Numbered from the stretch's first letter, positions 37,633 to 46,757 are shown. The stretch is DNA of 64,000 nt from Kastovskya adunca ATA6-11-RM4 (GCA_019359445.1 JAHHHJ010000015.1:1-64000); one strand, 5' to 3'. Translations and numbers: made by a program. The notes: generated from the sequence alone by a model not told the origin.

Positions 37633-37919
37633 TGCTTTATTTACCTACAGATTTGGTGGGGCGGGTTGTTGCTAAGTTCTCTTGATTGCCCGCCAGTAGG
37701 AAGCTTGGGGCGACGCTGACTCTAGCAAGAGTGTTGTTTGAATCCTTGATTGGGATGAGAGCGATCGCCTTTTCTCGTACACCCTTTTTCAAGGTTCAAA
37801 GAGTCTTTACCATAAGATGTACAATTCTTCACTATAACTTGATAAAACCCTACAGATCTGGACACCTTTGTGTTCCAAGGTTAGTTTAAGATTGATTTCA
37901 ACCCATAAGAGTCAGTTGC

Positions 37920-38876
37920 ATGAGAATTCTGGTTACGGGTGGTGCTGGTTTTATCGGTTCCCATCTCATCGATCGATTGATGGTGGATGGTCATGAAGTC
38001 ATTTGTTTAGATAACTTCTATACCGGAAGTAAGCGCAATATTCTCAAATGGCTAGATCACCCCTATTTTGAATGTATAAGGCACGATATTACTGAGCCAA
38101 TTCGCTTAGAAGTCGATCAAATCTATCACCTAGCTTGTCCAGCTTCGCCAATACACTACCAGTTCAATCCTGTCAAAACCATAAAAACAAACGTTTTGGG
38201 AACCCTGAATATGTTGGGGTTAGCCAAGCGGATAAAGGCAAGATTCCTACTGGCTTCAACCTCGGAAGTGTACGGCGACCCAGAAGTTCATCCGCAATCA
38301 GAAGACTACAGAGGTAACGTCAATCCCATTGGGATACGTAGCTGTTATGACGAAGGCAAGCGTGTTGCAGAAACCCTGGCTTTTGACTACCACAGACAAG
38401 GTGGTTTGGAAATTCGCGTTGCCCGGATTTTCAACACCTACGGCAGTCGCATGTTAGAAAACGACGGTCGCGTGGTGAGCAACTTTGTCGTGCAAGCCCT
38501 CAGAAATAATGCCCTTACCGTGTATGGTGACGGGTCACAAACGCGTAGTTTCTGCTACGTATATGACCTGGTAGAAGGGCTGATGCGACTGATGAATGGC
38601 GAACATACAGGTCCCATCAACTTAGGGAATCCTGATGAATACACCATTTTAGAACTGGCTGAGGCGGTTCAAAAGATGGTCAATCCCGACGCAAAACTTA
38701 GCTTCAAACCCTTGCCAGAAGACGATCCGCGCCGCCGTCGTCCAGATATTACGCGGGCGAAGAATCTGCTAGATTGGCAACCCACCATTCCCTTAGAAGA
38801 GGGATTAAAAATGACCATTGAGGATTTTCGCGATCGCTTAAATTCCACTCCAGAAAATCACATGGCATCGTTGTGA
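37920..38876 (+). CDS. UDP-glucuronate decarboxylase (UDP-xylose synthase), SDR family
   Basis: 318 residues. The NAD-binding Rossmann motif [10 protein letters not shown] is at the N terminus. [11 protein letters not shown] and the YxxxK pair in [11 protein letters not shown] are the SDR catalytic elements. [33 protein letters not shown] and [15 protein letters not shown] are typical of UXS enzymes, which convert UDP-glucuronate to UDP-xylose. UDP-glucose dehydrogenase, which makes the substrate, is encoded 104 bases downstream on the same strand, which supports the assignment. The product should feed exopolysaccharide or LPS sugars. Confidence 0.92.
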   Translation: MRILVTGGAGFIGSHLIDRLMVDGHEVICLDNFYTGSKRNILKWLDHPYFECIRHDITEPIRLEVDQIYHLACPASPIHYQFNPVKTIKTNVLGTLNMLGLAKRIKARFLLASTSEVYGDPEVHPQSEDYRGNVNPIGIRSCYDEGKRVAETLAFDYHRQGGLEIRVARIFNTYGSRMLENDGRVVSNFVVQALRNNALTVYGDGSQTRSFCYVYDLVEGLMRLMNGEHTGPINLGNPDEYTILELAEAVQKMVNPDAKLSFKPLPEDDPRRRRPDITRAKNLLDWQPTIPLEEGLKMTIEDFRDRLNSTPENHMASL

Positions 38877-38980
38877 AAAACCAATCAACTATAAGTTGAG
38901 CTGTGTGTTTTAACTGAATCTGTTTTCGAGCAAGATACTGCCCAAAAAACTTTCCAAATTCTATTCTTGAGGACTTCCCC

Positions 38981-40369
38981 ATGCGCGTTTGTGTCATCGG
39001 TACTGGATATGTTGGTTTGGTTACTGGCGTTTGCCTGGCTCATATCGGACATCATGTTATCTGCGTTGATAACAACGAAGAGAAAGTCAAATTGATGAAG
39101 TCTGGACAGTCGCCCATCTACGAGCCGGGACTATCAGAGCTGATGCAGGCTTCTACCCAAGCAGGGCGTCTGGAATTTACCGCTGATTTGGCAGCCGGTG
39201 TTGAGCATGGCGAAATTCTCTTCATTGCTGTAGGGACACCACCTATGCCGACAGGCGAAAGTGACACCCGTTACGTCGAAGCTGTCGCCCGTGGCATTGG
39301 TAACCATCTCAACGGCGGCTTCAAAGTGATTGTCAACAAATCCACCGTACCTATTGGTTCTGGTGACTGGGTACGGATGATTGTCTTAGATGGCGTTGCC
39401 GAACGTCAGAAGGCGTTAGTCGGTGCGGGAGGCGTTAGCGACGATGTCATCACCCAAGTCGCCGCTGATTTTGAAGTAGTCAGTAACCCAGAGTTCTTAC
39501 GGGAAGGTTCCGCTGTATACGATACCTTCAATCCTGACCGCATCGTTTTGGGGAGCAACAGCCCGAAAGCGATCGCGATGATGAAAGAACTCTATACCCC
39601 GATTGTCGAACGCCAACATGCCGAAGACAAAGCCGCCGCACCCGTTCCTGTAGTCGTCACTGACATCAGCTCAGCCGAGATGGTGAAATACGCTGCCAAT
39701 GCCTTCCTCGCCACCAAAATTAGCTTTATTAACGAAGTCGCTAACATTTGCGATCGCGTTGGTGCTGATGTTACCCAGGTTGCCAAAGGTATTGGTCTAG
39801 ATTCCAGAATTGGTAGTAAATTTCTGCAAGCCGGGATTGGCTGGGGCGGCTCCTGCTTCCCTAAAGATGTCTCTGCCTTGGTTCACACCGCCGATGACTA
39901 CGGCTACGACGCCACCCTCCTCAAAGCGGCGGTCAGCGTCAACCATCGTCAGCGCTTAATGGCCGTTGAAAAACTCCAGCAAGAACTGAAAATCCTCAAA
40001 GGCAAAACCGTCGGCTTACTCGGCTTAACCTTCAAGCCTGACACCGATGATATGCGTGACGCCCCCGCCCTCAACTTGATCGAACAGTTGAACCGCTTGG
40101 GTGCAAAAGTCAAAGCGTACGACCCCATTGTTTCCCAAACCGGAATGCGTCATGGCTTAACGGGCGTGCTGGTAGAAACCGATCCAGAACGCTTGGCAGA
40201 TTGCTGCGACGCTTTGGTAGTCGTAACCGACTGGCAGCAATTCCTGAAGCTAGATTTCCCCAAGATGGCATCGCTGATGAACAACCCTGTGATCATCGAC
40301 GGTCGTAACTTCCTCGATCGCGAAATCGTAGAACGGGCAGGATTCCGCTACGTTGGGATTGGACGTTAA
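38981..40369 (+). CDS. UDP-glucose 6-dehydrogenase
   Basis: 462 residues. NAD-binding GTGYVGLVTGVCLA at the N terminus, VNKSTVPIGSGD, the central domain LATKISFINEVANICDRVGA, the catalytic Cys in GWGGSCFPKDVSAL, and a C-terminal UDP-binding domain beginning GKTVGLLGLTFKPDTDDMRD. It oxidises UDP-glucose to UDP-glucuronate in two NAD steps. It is paired with the upstream decarboxylase, and together they give UDP-xylose. A strong terminator follows at 40431. Confidence 0.96.
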   Translation: MRVCVIGTGYVGLVTGVCLAHIGHHVICVDNNEEKVKLMKSGQSPIYEPGLSELMQASTQAGRLEFTADLAAGVEHGEILFIAVGTPPMPTGESDTRYVEAVARGIGNHLNGGFKVIVNKSTVPIGSGDWVRMIVLDGVAERQKALVGAGGVSDDVITQVAADFEVVSNPEFLREGSAVYDTFNPDRIVLGSNSPKAIAMMKELYTPIVERQHAEDKAAAPVPVVVTDISSAEMVKYAANAFLATKISFINEVANICDRVGADVTQVAKGIGLDSRIGSKFLQAGIGWGGSCFPKDVSALVHTADDYGYDATLLKAAVSVNHRQRLMAVEKLQQELKILKGKTVGLLGLTFKPDTDDMRDAPALNLIEQLNRLGAKVKAYDPIVSQTGMRHGLTGVLVETDPERLADCCDALVVVTDWQQFLKLDFPKMASLMNNPVIIDGRNFLDREIVERAGFRYVGIGR

Positions 40370-40430
40370 GGTTGCGGCTATTAGTCCTTAATCCTTAGCC
40401 ATCAGTCATTAAAACAGGAGATCCCCCCAA

Positions 40431-40458
40431 CCCCCCTTTTTAAGGGGGGCTTTTTTTT
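40431..40458 (+). terminator. Rho-independent terminator after UDP-glucose dehydrogenase
   Basis: Stem CCCCCCTT / AAGGGGGG with TTT loop, then eight T residues within CTTTTTTTT. Located 61 bases after the stop codon. Confidence 0.9.
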
Positions 40459-40583
40459 ATGAGTAGGCTGGCAAATCTCTCCATACTCCTCTTCTCTCCT
40501 CCGCGTCCTCTGTGCCTCTGCGGTTTATTAAAGCTAAACCAATTTAGGTTGATGCGATGTCGGAACCCCACCCCTAACCCATA

Positions 40584-40599
40584 GTGGTGTGCACACCAC
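40584..40599. repeat. 16-bp perfect palindrome GTGGTGTGCACACCAC
   Basis: Isolated perfect dyad in the 346-base gene-free region between ugd and the cobW-type gene. It could be an operator or a dispersed repeat. The neighbouring 40489-40531 (TCCGCGTCCTCTGTGCCTCT) also recurs, inverted, near 62372-62395. No gene is supported in 40459-40716. Confidence 0.7.
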
Positions 40600-40716
40600 C
40601 AAGAGAATTAAGCGCAATGTATTTGGTGAGAATTGGTATAACGACTGAAATCTCGCCTCAACCAGGCTTATTCCGCCTGCGCGGACTCAACAAAGAATGG
40701 ACTAGCCGCAAGCGAC

Positions 40717-41769
40717 TCAGCCAACCAGAACTTCGCCCCGGATTGCTTGCTCGATTTGCACCCGATCCAAAGCGCGACCAATGACCACCAACTTTGTCTG
40801 ACGGGGTTCCGTCCCTTGCCAGGGGCGATCGTAGAAGGAATCAAACCGCTTCCCAACGCCTTGCAGCACCAAACGCATCGACTTGTTCGGCACGGCAACA
40901 AAACCCTTAATCCGGTAAATTTCCTGCTGTTCCACTAAAGCCGAAAGTCGCTTCACTAGTGCTTGTGGTTCAAAGGCTTGATCGAGGGTTACATGAATCG
41001 AGTTCACCTGATCATCATGCTCGTGGTCTTCTTCCGTGTCGTGGTGGCTAGGACGGCTATCTAGGTTATCCTCTACCGCTGCATTGAAGCCTAGCAGTAA
41101 CTCTGGGCTAACTTCACCGCTACGGCAAGGCACCACCTTTACTCCCGAAGGAAGTTGTTGCTGTAACCACTGCTGTACCTTATGGCGGGTTTCTTCATCC
41201 ACCAAATCAACCTTAGTCAGCAGCACCAAATCCGCACAAGCCAATTGGTCTTCAAACAACTCCTCAATCGGCGTTTCATGCTCTAAGTTGGGGTCAGCTT
41301 GCCGTTGGGTGTTGAGAGCATCTAAATCAGAGGCTAGAGTCCCGGCTGCGACTGCCTCACAATCAACTACCGTAATCACACCATCCACCGTTGCGCCTGT
41401 ACGAACCTCTGGCCAACGGAAGGCTTGTACCAACGGTTTTGGTAAGGCTAGACCGGAAGTTTCGATCACGATACAATCGAGGCGAGTGCGCCGCTTGAGT
41501 AATTCTTGCATCGTCGGCAAAAACTCTTCCTGTACGGTGCAGCACAGGCAACCATTCGTCAATTCCACAATATTGCTGATGGAGTCTTCGTCGTCGTCAC
41601 AAACCTGGCAAGAACGCAGCAGTTCGCCATCAATGCCAACTTCGCCAAACTCATTCACCAGCACGGCAATACGTCGCCCTTGATTGTTTTGCAGCAACTG
41701 GCGCACCAGCGTTGTTTTACCTGCTCCCAAAAAGCCAGTAACAACCGTAACGGGAATCTTTGTACCCAC
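40717..41769 (-). CDS. cobW: CobW-type G3E GTPase (COG0523 metallochaperone)
   Basis: 350 residues. Walker A GFLGAGKTTLVRQLL, the metal-binding CxCC in LTNGCLCCTVQEE, Walker-B/G3-like ETSGLA and the G4-like LLTKVDL define a G3E GTPase. A His/Asp-rich linker (HHDTEEDHEHDD) follows, then a CobW C-terminal domain. Start GTG at 41769 with AAGGAG seven bases upstream. It is the second gene of an operon with a DUF1636 gene, under a cobalamin riboswitch, so it most likely delivers cobalt or another metal for B12 synthesis, hence cobW. Confidence 0.9.
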   Translation of the reverse strand: MGTKIPVTVVTGFLGAGKTTLVRQLLQNNQGRRIAVLVNEFGEVGIDGELLRSCQVCDDDEDSISNIVELTNGCLCCTVQEEFLPTMQELLKRRTRLDCIVIETSGLALPKPLVQAFRWPEVRTGATVDGVITVVDCEAVAAGTLASDLDALNTQRQADPNLEHETPIEELFEDQLACADLVLLTKVDLVDEETRHKVQQWLQQQLPSGVKVVPCRSGEVSPELLLGFNAAVEDNLDSRPSHHDTEEDHEHDDQVNSIHVTLDQAFEPQALVKRLSALVEQQEIYRIKGFVAVPNKSMRLVLQGVGKRFDSFYDRPWQGTEPRQTKLVVIGRALDRVQIEQAIRGEVLVG

Positions 41770-41805
41770 AATTCACTCCTTAATTGAAAGCTTTTTAGTC
41801 TTTGC

Positions 41806-42183
41806 TCAAGTAAGCGGCGGAACCTTCGCTAAAAGGCTACGTTTCAGCGGTTCTGGTCGTTCTGACCAAGGCAACAATCCATCTGACTTGGCAGAGTACT
41901 GACTAGCACATTGCAGCACGGCGGCTGAGGTGACAGGTAATGCTTCGTCATTAACGGGTAAGTCGCCAAACACATAAGTGTACTTTCCAGGGGCAGCGAA
42001 GGAAACCACACAGGCATGGCTGCAAGCACTCATGCACTCGACAGGGCGAATCGAGAAGTTGTCACCTTGCTGGAGGTGCTGAAGTTGTTCTAAAAGTTTT
42101 TGCCCGCCGCTAACACCGATAGGTTTGCCGTCCTTCCAGGTGCTAGCACAGGTGGTGCAGACAAATAAAGTTGTTTGGGTCAT
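41806..42183 (-). CDS. DUF1636 family metal-binding protein
   Basis: 125 residues. Cys-containing thioredoxin-like 2Fe-2S ferredoxin pattern: LFVCTTCASTWK near the N terminus and VECMSACSHACVVSFAAPG in the middle (five Cys in total), typical of DUF1636. Starts at ATG 42183. It is the first gene after the cobalamin riboswitch and lies 36 bases upstream of cobW. Family role unproven; frequent linkage to cobalamin genes suggests metal or cofactor handling. Confidence 0.85.
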   Translation of the reverse strand: MTQTTLFVCTTCASTWKDGKPIGVSGGQKLLEQLQHLQQGDNFSIRPVECMSACSHACVVSFAAPGKYTYVFGDLPVNDEALPVTSAAVLQCASQYSAKSDGLLPWSERPEPLKRSLLAKVPPLT

Positions 42184-42227
42184 AACGATTCTTCATCTGT
42201 ACCTCGCAGATGGATATCAAAGTAACT

Positions 42228-42361
42228 CTTAACGTCGGCGGGCATTCTGACTAAGAAACCTTAGTGGTTTCATTACAGTTGCGGGACAGCGTCGGATTTG
42301 CACCGAACTTTCCCCATTACTTCTAACGGCTGCTCTCCATCAGAACCGACTAGTTTCCTCA
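42228..42361 (-). promoter_or_regulatory. Cobalamin (B12) riboswitch
   Basis: On the minus strand the leader contains GGGGAAAGTTCGGTGCAAAT, GACGCTGTCCCGCAACTGTA and the B12 box AGTCAGAATGCCCGCC. These are the conserved core blocks of the adenosylcobalamin-type aptamer in the correct order. It sits 45 bases upstream of the DUF1636-cobW operon, which is therefore expected to be switched off when B12 is abundant. Confidence 0.93.
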
Positions 42362-42580
42362 ATGTATCACGGTTATTGCGATCGCATCTATTATCCAACC
42401 TTATCTCTACTCACGACCTAGTTAACTGAAAAAAGTCTTTCCCCCTCACCCTAAATCCCTCTCAAGAGAACCCGAAAGGGACGCATGAGAAACCTTGAAT
42501 GGCTCTAGCTCCCTTTCTCCGGTTAAAGGGTTAAAGCTCTGTCAGTCAAGCAGACTCACGACACAACCGTAACGACATCG
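42362..42580. other. Gene-free repeat-like region between riboswitch and GNAT gene
   Basis: About 220 bases with pyrimidine-rich segments (TTCCCCCTCACCCTAAATCC, TAGCTCCCTTTCTCCGGTTA) typical of extragenic repeats in these genomes. No coding frame. The promoter of the riboswitch transcript should lie within it. Confidence 0.45.
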
Positions 42581-43102
42581 CTACTGGAATCCTGAGGGCT
42601 TTTCTTTTTCTATCCGATAAACATCCATGCTTACTCCCTGAAATACGGTCTTTTTTTCGTACTTCATTCCGATTTTCTTCAAAACTTTAACTGAAGCTAT
42701 ATTCTCCCGCTCCACAACTCCTAAAATATAGGCAATTTCAAGTTTATTTAATCCATATTCTAAAGCCGCTGAAGCCGCTTCCGTTGCCAAACCTCTTCCC
42801 CAGTATTTTTCATCTAATCGATATCCAAGTTCTTTTTCCTCTTGGTCATCAATAATTTCTACTGCTATGCCGCAGTAGCCTATCAAATCCTTACTTTCTT
42901 TAAGAACAACAGCCCATTTTCCGAAACCGTACCTGGAATAGGAACTAATAAAACTCTCGACTTTTGCTTGCGTTTGCGAGACTGAGAGCCTACCGATTGT
43001 AGAGAATTTCATCACTTGTGGATTAGCAAGTAGTGGAGCTAGCTGCTGAAAATCCTCTCGTATAAATTCTCTAAGAATAAGTCGCGATGTCTTTATTTGC
43101 AT
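42581..43102 (-). CDS. GNAT acetyltransferase, RimJ/RimL type
   Basis: 173 residues. Starts MQIKTSRLILREFIREDFQQ, the usual RimJ/RimL opening. KELGYRLDEKYWGRGLATEA carries the acetyl-CoA pyrophosphate loop (GRGLA), then LGVVERENIASVKVLKKIGM, also conserved. The substrate cannot be assigned (ribosomal protein or small amine). It is more AT-rich than the flanking genes, which may indicate separate acquisition. No operon partners. Confidence 0.92.
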   Translation of the reverse strand: MQIKTSRLILREFIREDFQQLAPLLANPQVMKFSTIGRLSVSQTQAKVESFISSYSRYGFGKWAVVLKESKDLIGYCGIAVEIIDDQEEKELGYRLDEKYWGRGLATEAASAALEYGLNKLEIAYILGVVERENIASVKVLKKIGMKYEKKTVFQGVSMDVYRIEKEKPSGFQ

Positions 43103-43372
43103 TTTATAGTTCTATCATTGAATAATTAGTTAGCTAGATCCATATTTGATTGTCAAAATAAAATTGTAATCGTCATAAAAACTTAAATATTTAAAAAAAT
43201 CTCTACATTTTTCTTTCCTTTGCGCTCTAGCCTTCGGCAAGCCGCTGTCGCGTTTATGCGTCTTTATGGTTCATTAAAAACATCAAAATCAATCGTAATA
43301 AATTGATCAACTTGATATTAGCCAAGGTAGCTTTATAAGCGCAATCTGACTCATTCCTCATCCCCTAACCCC

Positions 43373-43392
43373 TTCTCCCAAGCTTGGGAGAA
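43373..43392. repeat. 20-bp perfect palindrome
   Basis: TTCTCCCAAGCTTGGGAGAA, flanked by CCCC and (A)GGGG that extend the dyad. It resembles a dispersed extragenic palindrome, placed 44 bases downstream of the mntC-like stop (minus strand), so it may also act as its 3' hairpin. The remaining 43103-43372 is AT-rich with no gene. Confidence 0.8.
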
Positions 43393-43435
43393 AGGGGACA
43401 ACAGCCTTTTTTCCCCTTTCCCACATAAACAGCAC

Positions 43436-44425
43436 TTAACGCACTAGCAAAGAAGCTTCCTGCTGCTCAAAAGCCGTGTAGTTGCCTCCCAAGGCTTCTA
43501 CTATCGTGCGGGTATTAGCAACTATCATCTTGATGTAGCTATCTCCCTCGCCCCCTGGTGCGCCAATCGAGTCTGAGTAGAGTTCTTGTGATGCTAACTG
43601 CACCCCCGCTTCCTCTGCGACAGTTCGAATTAATGCCGGGTTGATCGTTGTTTCCGCAAAAATCGCTGGAACTTTGGCCGCTTTGACAGCATCCGACAAT
43701 CTACTCACCGTTCGGGCGCTGGGTTGCTCCTCGGTGCTGATACCAATCAGAGTTCCCGTTACATCTAAACCGTAGGCGCGGGCGTAGTATTGAAAAGCAT
43801 CGTGGGTAGTGACAAGTCTTCGCTGATTGGCGGGAATGGTTTGAATCTGCTGAGTAACCCACTGATCTACTCGCTGCAATTCCTCAGTAAGCTGGGCAGC
43901 ATTTTCTGTGAATGTCTCTTTGTCTTCTGGGGAAAGCTCGATTAAGCGATCGCGAATTGCATTCACCATGGCGATCGCGTTTTCAGCACTTCCCCAAACA
44001 TGGGGGTCGGGTTCTCTTCTGCCTTCGTAGTCAAAATCTAGCGGTTGCACCACTTCCCCCACGGCGAATTTCTTGGCATTAACTCCAGAAGAATCAATCA
44101 GCCTAATCAACCCTGGCTCTAGGTTATAACCGTTGTAGAGAATCAAATCAGCTTCTTCTAGTACCTGACTATCAATAGGCACTGGTTCGTAGGTGTGAGG
44201 GTCTGCTCCTGGTTCCAGGATGCCTGTTAGCGCAATTTCGTTTCCGCCCACTTGCTCAGTTAAGTCGGTAATTATAGTGCTGGTGGATACAACACGGGGC
44301 TTCTGCTCCCCTGTTGAGTTGGTGGGAGTGTTGCAGCCGCCCAGCCCCAGTCCTAAGCCAACAAGCGTTGATATTAATATCAGCCATTGCTGTTTTATAC
44401 CGCACGACTGAGTCCTTACTTTCAT
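43436..44425 (-). CDS. mntC: Metal ABC transporter substrate-binding lipoprotein (Mn/Zn type)
   Basis: 329 residues, cluster A-I binding protein family. The lipoprotein signal ends LGLGLGGC (Cys31). Metal ligands: His in GADPHTYEPVP, His in EPDPHVWGS, Glu in IFAETTINP and Asp in YSDSIGAPG. There is no His-rich loop as in most ZnuA, which favours manganese. It lacks other Cys, unlike the disulfide-bearing Synechocystis MntC. The ABC ATPase and permease are divergent, 177 bases away, and probably share the control region. Zinc specificity is the alternative. Confidence 0.85.
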   Translation of the reverse strand: MKVRTQSCGIKQQWLILISTLVGLGLGLGGCNTPTNSTGEQKPRVVSTSTIITDLTEQVGGNEIALTGILEPGADPHTYEPVPIDSQVLEEADLILYNGYNLEPGLIRLIDSSGVNAKKFAVGEVVQPLDFDYEGRREPDPHVWGSAENAIAMVNAIRDRLIELSPEDKETFTENAAQLTEELQRVDQWVTQQIQTIPANQRRLVTTHDAFQYYARAYGLDVTGTLIGISTEEQPSARTVSRLSDAVKAAKVPAIFAETTINPALIRTVAEEAGVQLASQELYSDSIGAPGGEGDSYIKMIVANTRTIVEALGGNYTAFEQQEASLLVR

Positions 44426-44440
44426 ACAATTGATATATTA

Positions 44441-44537
44441 ATTTTCATAGTTGTCTCATTTTTATCCTATACTATTACTATTTTCATATTTGTTTCATTT
44501 TTTGATTAAATCGATATTCATATTTATCTCATTTTTT
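44441..44537. promoter_or_regulatory. Three direct repeats in the mntC/mntAB control region
   Basis: ATTTTCATAGTTGTCTCATT (44441), ATTTTCATATTTGTTTCATT (44480) and ATATTCATATTTATCTCATT (44514) are close copies in direct orientation, with starts 39 and 34 bases apart. A weaker copy lies near 44419. The AT-rich block sits between two divergent transporter units and is a good candidate for the binding site of a metal- or Mn-responsive regulator (ManR in Synechocystis is an analogy). Regulator identity is inferred. Confidence 0.6.
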
Positions 44538-44601
44538 GCCCAGGGAATGTTTCACAACAGAAGTAAACTCGCAACAGAACATTACTAAGGAAGACTATTG
44601 C

Positions 44602-45357
44602 ATGGACTGCATGAGCAACGGTAAGAGAGTTTTGAGCGTTAAGCACCTGGGGGTGCAGTACCGCTTGGTAGAGGCATTGAACAATATCAACTGTGAGATT
44701 CAACCCGGACGACTTACAGGAATCATCGGGCCTAATGGTGCTGGCAAAAGTACCTTAATGAAAGCCATGTTGGGATTAGTATCCCCAACGAGCGGTACGG
44801 CAATATATAAAGATAAGCCCCTGATGGAGCAGTTGGAAGACGTGGCTTACGTACCGCAGCGATCGCAAATTGACTGGACTTACCCAGCAACCGTGTGGGA
44901 TGTCGTCCTGATCGGACGAGTGCGGAAAACAGGGTGGTTTCGCCGCTTTTCGACGGTATCCCGGCGTTTAGCAGCCGAGGCGCTGGAGCGGGTGGGGATG
45001 AGCGAATTTCGAGACCGCCCCATCGGACAGCTTTCCGGCGGACAGCAGCAGCGCGTCTTTTTGGCACGAGCATTGTCGGAAGATGCAGAGATTTTCTTTT
45101 TTGATGAACCGCTAGCAGGAATTGACAAGAAAACTGAGGGTGTTATTTTCAATATCCTCCACGAACTTGCCGATGCGTGCAAAACCGTACTCGTCGTTCA
45201 CCACGACTTGGGACAAGCGATTACTAACTTTGACGACTTGATTTTGCTGAATCGGGAGCTAATTGCCACAGGGGGGCGCGAACAGGTACTAAAGGCTGAT
45301 AACATACAACGTGCCTACGGTGGTCAAGTTGTGTTTTTTAACGAGCAGGCAGCGTAG
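44602..45357 (+). CDS. mntA: Metal ABC transporter ATP-binding protein
   Basis: 251 residues from ATG 44602, with AAGGA 10 bases before it; a TTG at 44536 is less likely. Walker A GIIGPNGAGKSTLMKA, signature LSGGQQQRVFLARAL, Walker B IFFFDEPLAGID, H-loop VVHHDLG. It energises import by the permease encoded 51 bases downstream, with the divergent binding protein. The name follows the Synechocystis Mn system; zinc remains possible. Confidence 0.88.
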   Translation: MDCMSNGKRVLSVKHLGVQYRLVEALNNINCEIQPGRLTGIIGPNGAGKSTLMKAMLGLVSPTSGTAIYKDKPLMEQLEDVAYVPQRSQIDWTYPATVWDVVLIGRVRKTGWFRRFSTVSRRLAAEALERVGMSEFRDRPIGQLSGGQQQRVFLARALSEDAEIFFFDEPLAGIDKKTEGVIFNILHELADACKTVLVVHHDLGQAITNFDDLILLNRELIATGGREQVLKADNIQRAYGGQVVFFNEQAA

Positions 45358-45408
45358 AAGGGTGGAAGTGGTCACTAACCGTCAACCCTGCAATTTGAAG
45401 GACACACT

Positions 45409-46317
45409 ATGTTAGAAGCGTTAGTAGAACCGCTGCAATATAGCTTTATGCAGCGATCGCTGCTCACCGCCGTTTTAGTCGGTATCGTTTGCGCCTCCGT
45501 TGGCAGCTACTTAATGGTGCAACGGCTGGCATTGTTGGGAGATGCGATCAGTCACTCAGTTTTACCTGGATTAGCTCTGGCATACATTGTAGGAGCCGAC
45601 ATCTTTTTGGGGGCGTTTATTGCCGGAGTCATTAGTACGATCGTCATTACCTGGATTCGGACGCGATCGCAAATTAAAGAAGACGCGGCGATGGGGATCG
45701 TCTTTTCCGCCTTCTTTGCCCTCGGCATCACCTTAATTACCGTCGTTCAGAAAGACAACAAAATTGACCTCAATCACTTTCTCTTCGGCAATATCCTTGC
45801 TGTCACTAGTGGTGATGTGATTAATACAGCAGTAATTACAGCGATCGTTCTTGCCATTGTCGTGCTGCTGTACAAGGAATTAATGTTCTACACCTTCGAT
45901 CCCGTTGGGGCGCAAGCCGCAGGATTACCGACGAATCTCCTTGACTTTGGCTTGATGATTTTGATAGCCCTGACGATTGTCGCCAGCCTCAAAGCCGTTG
46001 GTGTTATTTTGGTGCTGGCGATGCTGATTACTCCCGGAGCCACCGCCTACTTATTAGTCAGTCGTTTGCACCAGATGATGATTTTAGGTTCGGTAATTGG
46101 CGTAGTTGCTAGCATCAGCGGTATGTATCTGAGCTACTTCTTCAATCTCCCTTCTGGCCCCGCGATTGTTTTAGTTACCTTTAGCTTTTTCATGCTGGCG
46201 TTTCTCTTCAGTCCCAGCCAGGGAATTTTGACTCATCCGCGTTCTCAAGCGTCAAGTCAGTCCAAGATTTGGCGAGAGATTAAAAGCCTGATTCCATTGT
46301 TCAAGCAAACGCGATAA
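45409..46317 (+). CDS. mntB: Metal ABC transporter permease
   Basis: 302 residues of the ABC-3/ZnuB/MntB family, with about eight hydrophobic helices. Typical features are SLLTAVLVGIVCASVGSYLM, LALLGDAISHSVLPGLALAY and VGVILVLAMLITPGATAYLL. It is cotranscribed with the ATPase gene. The C-terminal tail is basic and cytoplasmic. The stop is followed by 700 bases of decayed genes. Confidence 0.93.
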   Translation: MLEALVEPLQYSFMQRSLLTAVLVGIVCASVGSYLMVQRLALLGDAISHSVLPGLALAYIVGADIFLGAFIAGVISTIVITWIRTRSQIKEDAAMGIVFSAFFALGITLITVVQKDNKIDLNHFLFGNILAVTSGDVINTAVITAIVLAIVVLLYKELMFYTFDPVGAQAAGLPTNLLDFGLMILIALTIVASLKAVGVILVLAMLITPGATAYLLVSRLHQMMILGSVIGVVASISGMYLSYFFNLPSGPAIVLVTFSFFMLAFLFSPSQGILTHPRSQASSQSKIWREIKSLIPLFKQTR

Positions 46318-46334
46318 CGTTGGCGATCGCCGTT

Positions 46335-46568
46335 CGGTTTATTGAGGTCAAGGAACGGTCTGCTGTAGGTGAGGTGGCGTTAACGACTAATGAGTAGAAG
46401 ACGGCGGAGCGGTTGAAGCAGGACGACTAGTTGTATGTAGTGTTCAACCGTGCTTCTACGCCAGAAGTGCATCCGATTCAAGACTCAGTAAAGTTAGGAT
46501 GGAAGCCATTAGTGAAGATCGAGCCTGATCACGTTTCGGCTCAGAAAATATTAGAAGTAGAGCAATAG
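46335..46568 (+). pseudogene. Remnant of a DUF3883-type C-terminal domain with two in-frame TAG codons
   Basis: A 77-codon frame reads RFIEVKERSAVGEVALTTNE, stop, KTAERLKQDD, stop, LYVVFNRASTPEVHPIQDSV and ends KPLVKIEPDHVSAQKILEVEQ. It matches the C-terminal domain found in large helicase/DUF3883 proteins (EVKGRA..GEVALT.NE.K.AERL...WLYVV). Both TAG codons fall where Trp/Tyr is usual, consistent with TGG or TAT/TAC mutating. No start and no N-terminal part. Dead gene. Confidence 0.6.
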
Positions 46569-46580
46569 CGGGTATCTTAT

Positions 46581-46757
46581 ATGCAATTATAGACACAAAA
46601 ACGCTACTACACGCCAGAAGAATATTTAGCTGAAGGTAAATGGTTACTGAGTGAGCAGGAATCTGAAGAAGCGGTTCTTGAACTAAGTTCTGTCGAGTTT
46701 CAAATTCCTTTAAAAGACATTTACGAGAAAGTCAATTTTGCGGATAGTGAGGAGTAG
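46581..46757 (+). pseudogene. Remnant of a Uma2-family (DUF820) gene with internal deletion
   Basis: ATG at 46581, an in-frame TAG after three codons, then TQKRYYTPEEYLA, the usual start of Uma2-type restriction-fold proteins. This is joined directly to their usual C terminus EGKWLLSEQESEEAVLELSS, then VEFQIPLKDIYEKVNFADSEE-stop. The central 100 or so residues, including the catalytic core, are missing. Dead gene. Confidence 0.65.

Noticed and set aside
41036-41683. 215-codon plus-strand ORF opposite cobW
   Set aside because: Antisense shadow of the CobW gene; Ser/Thr-rich low-complexity translation typical of such shadows.
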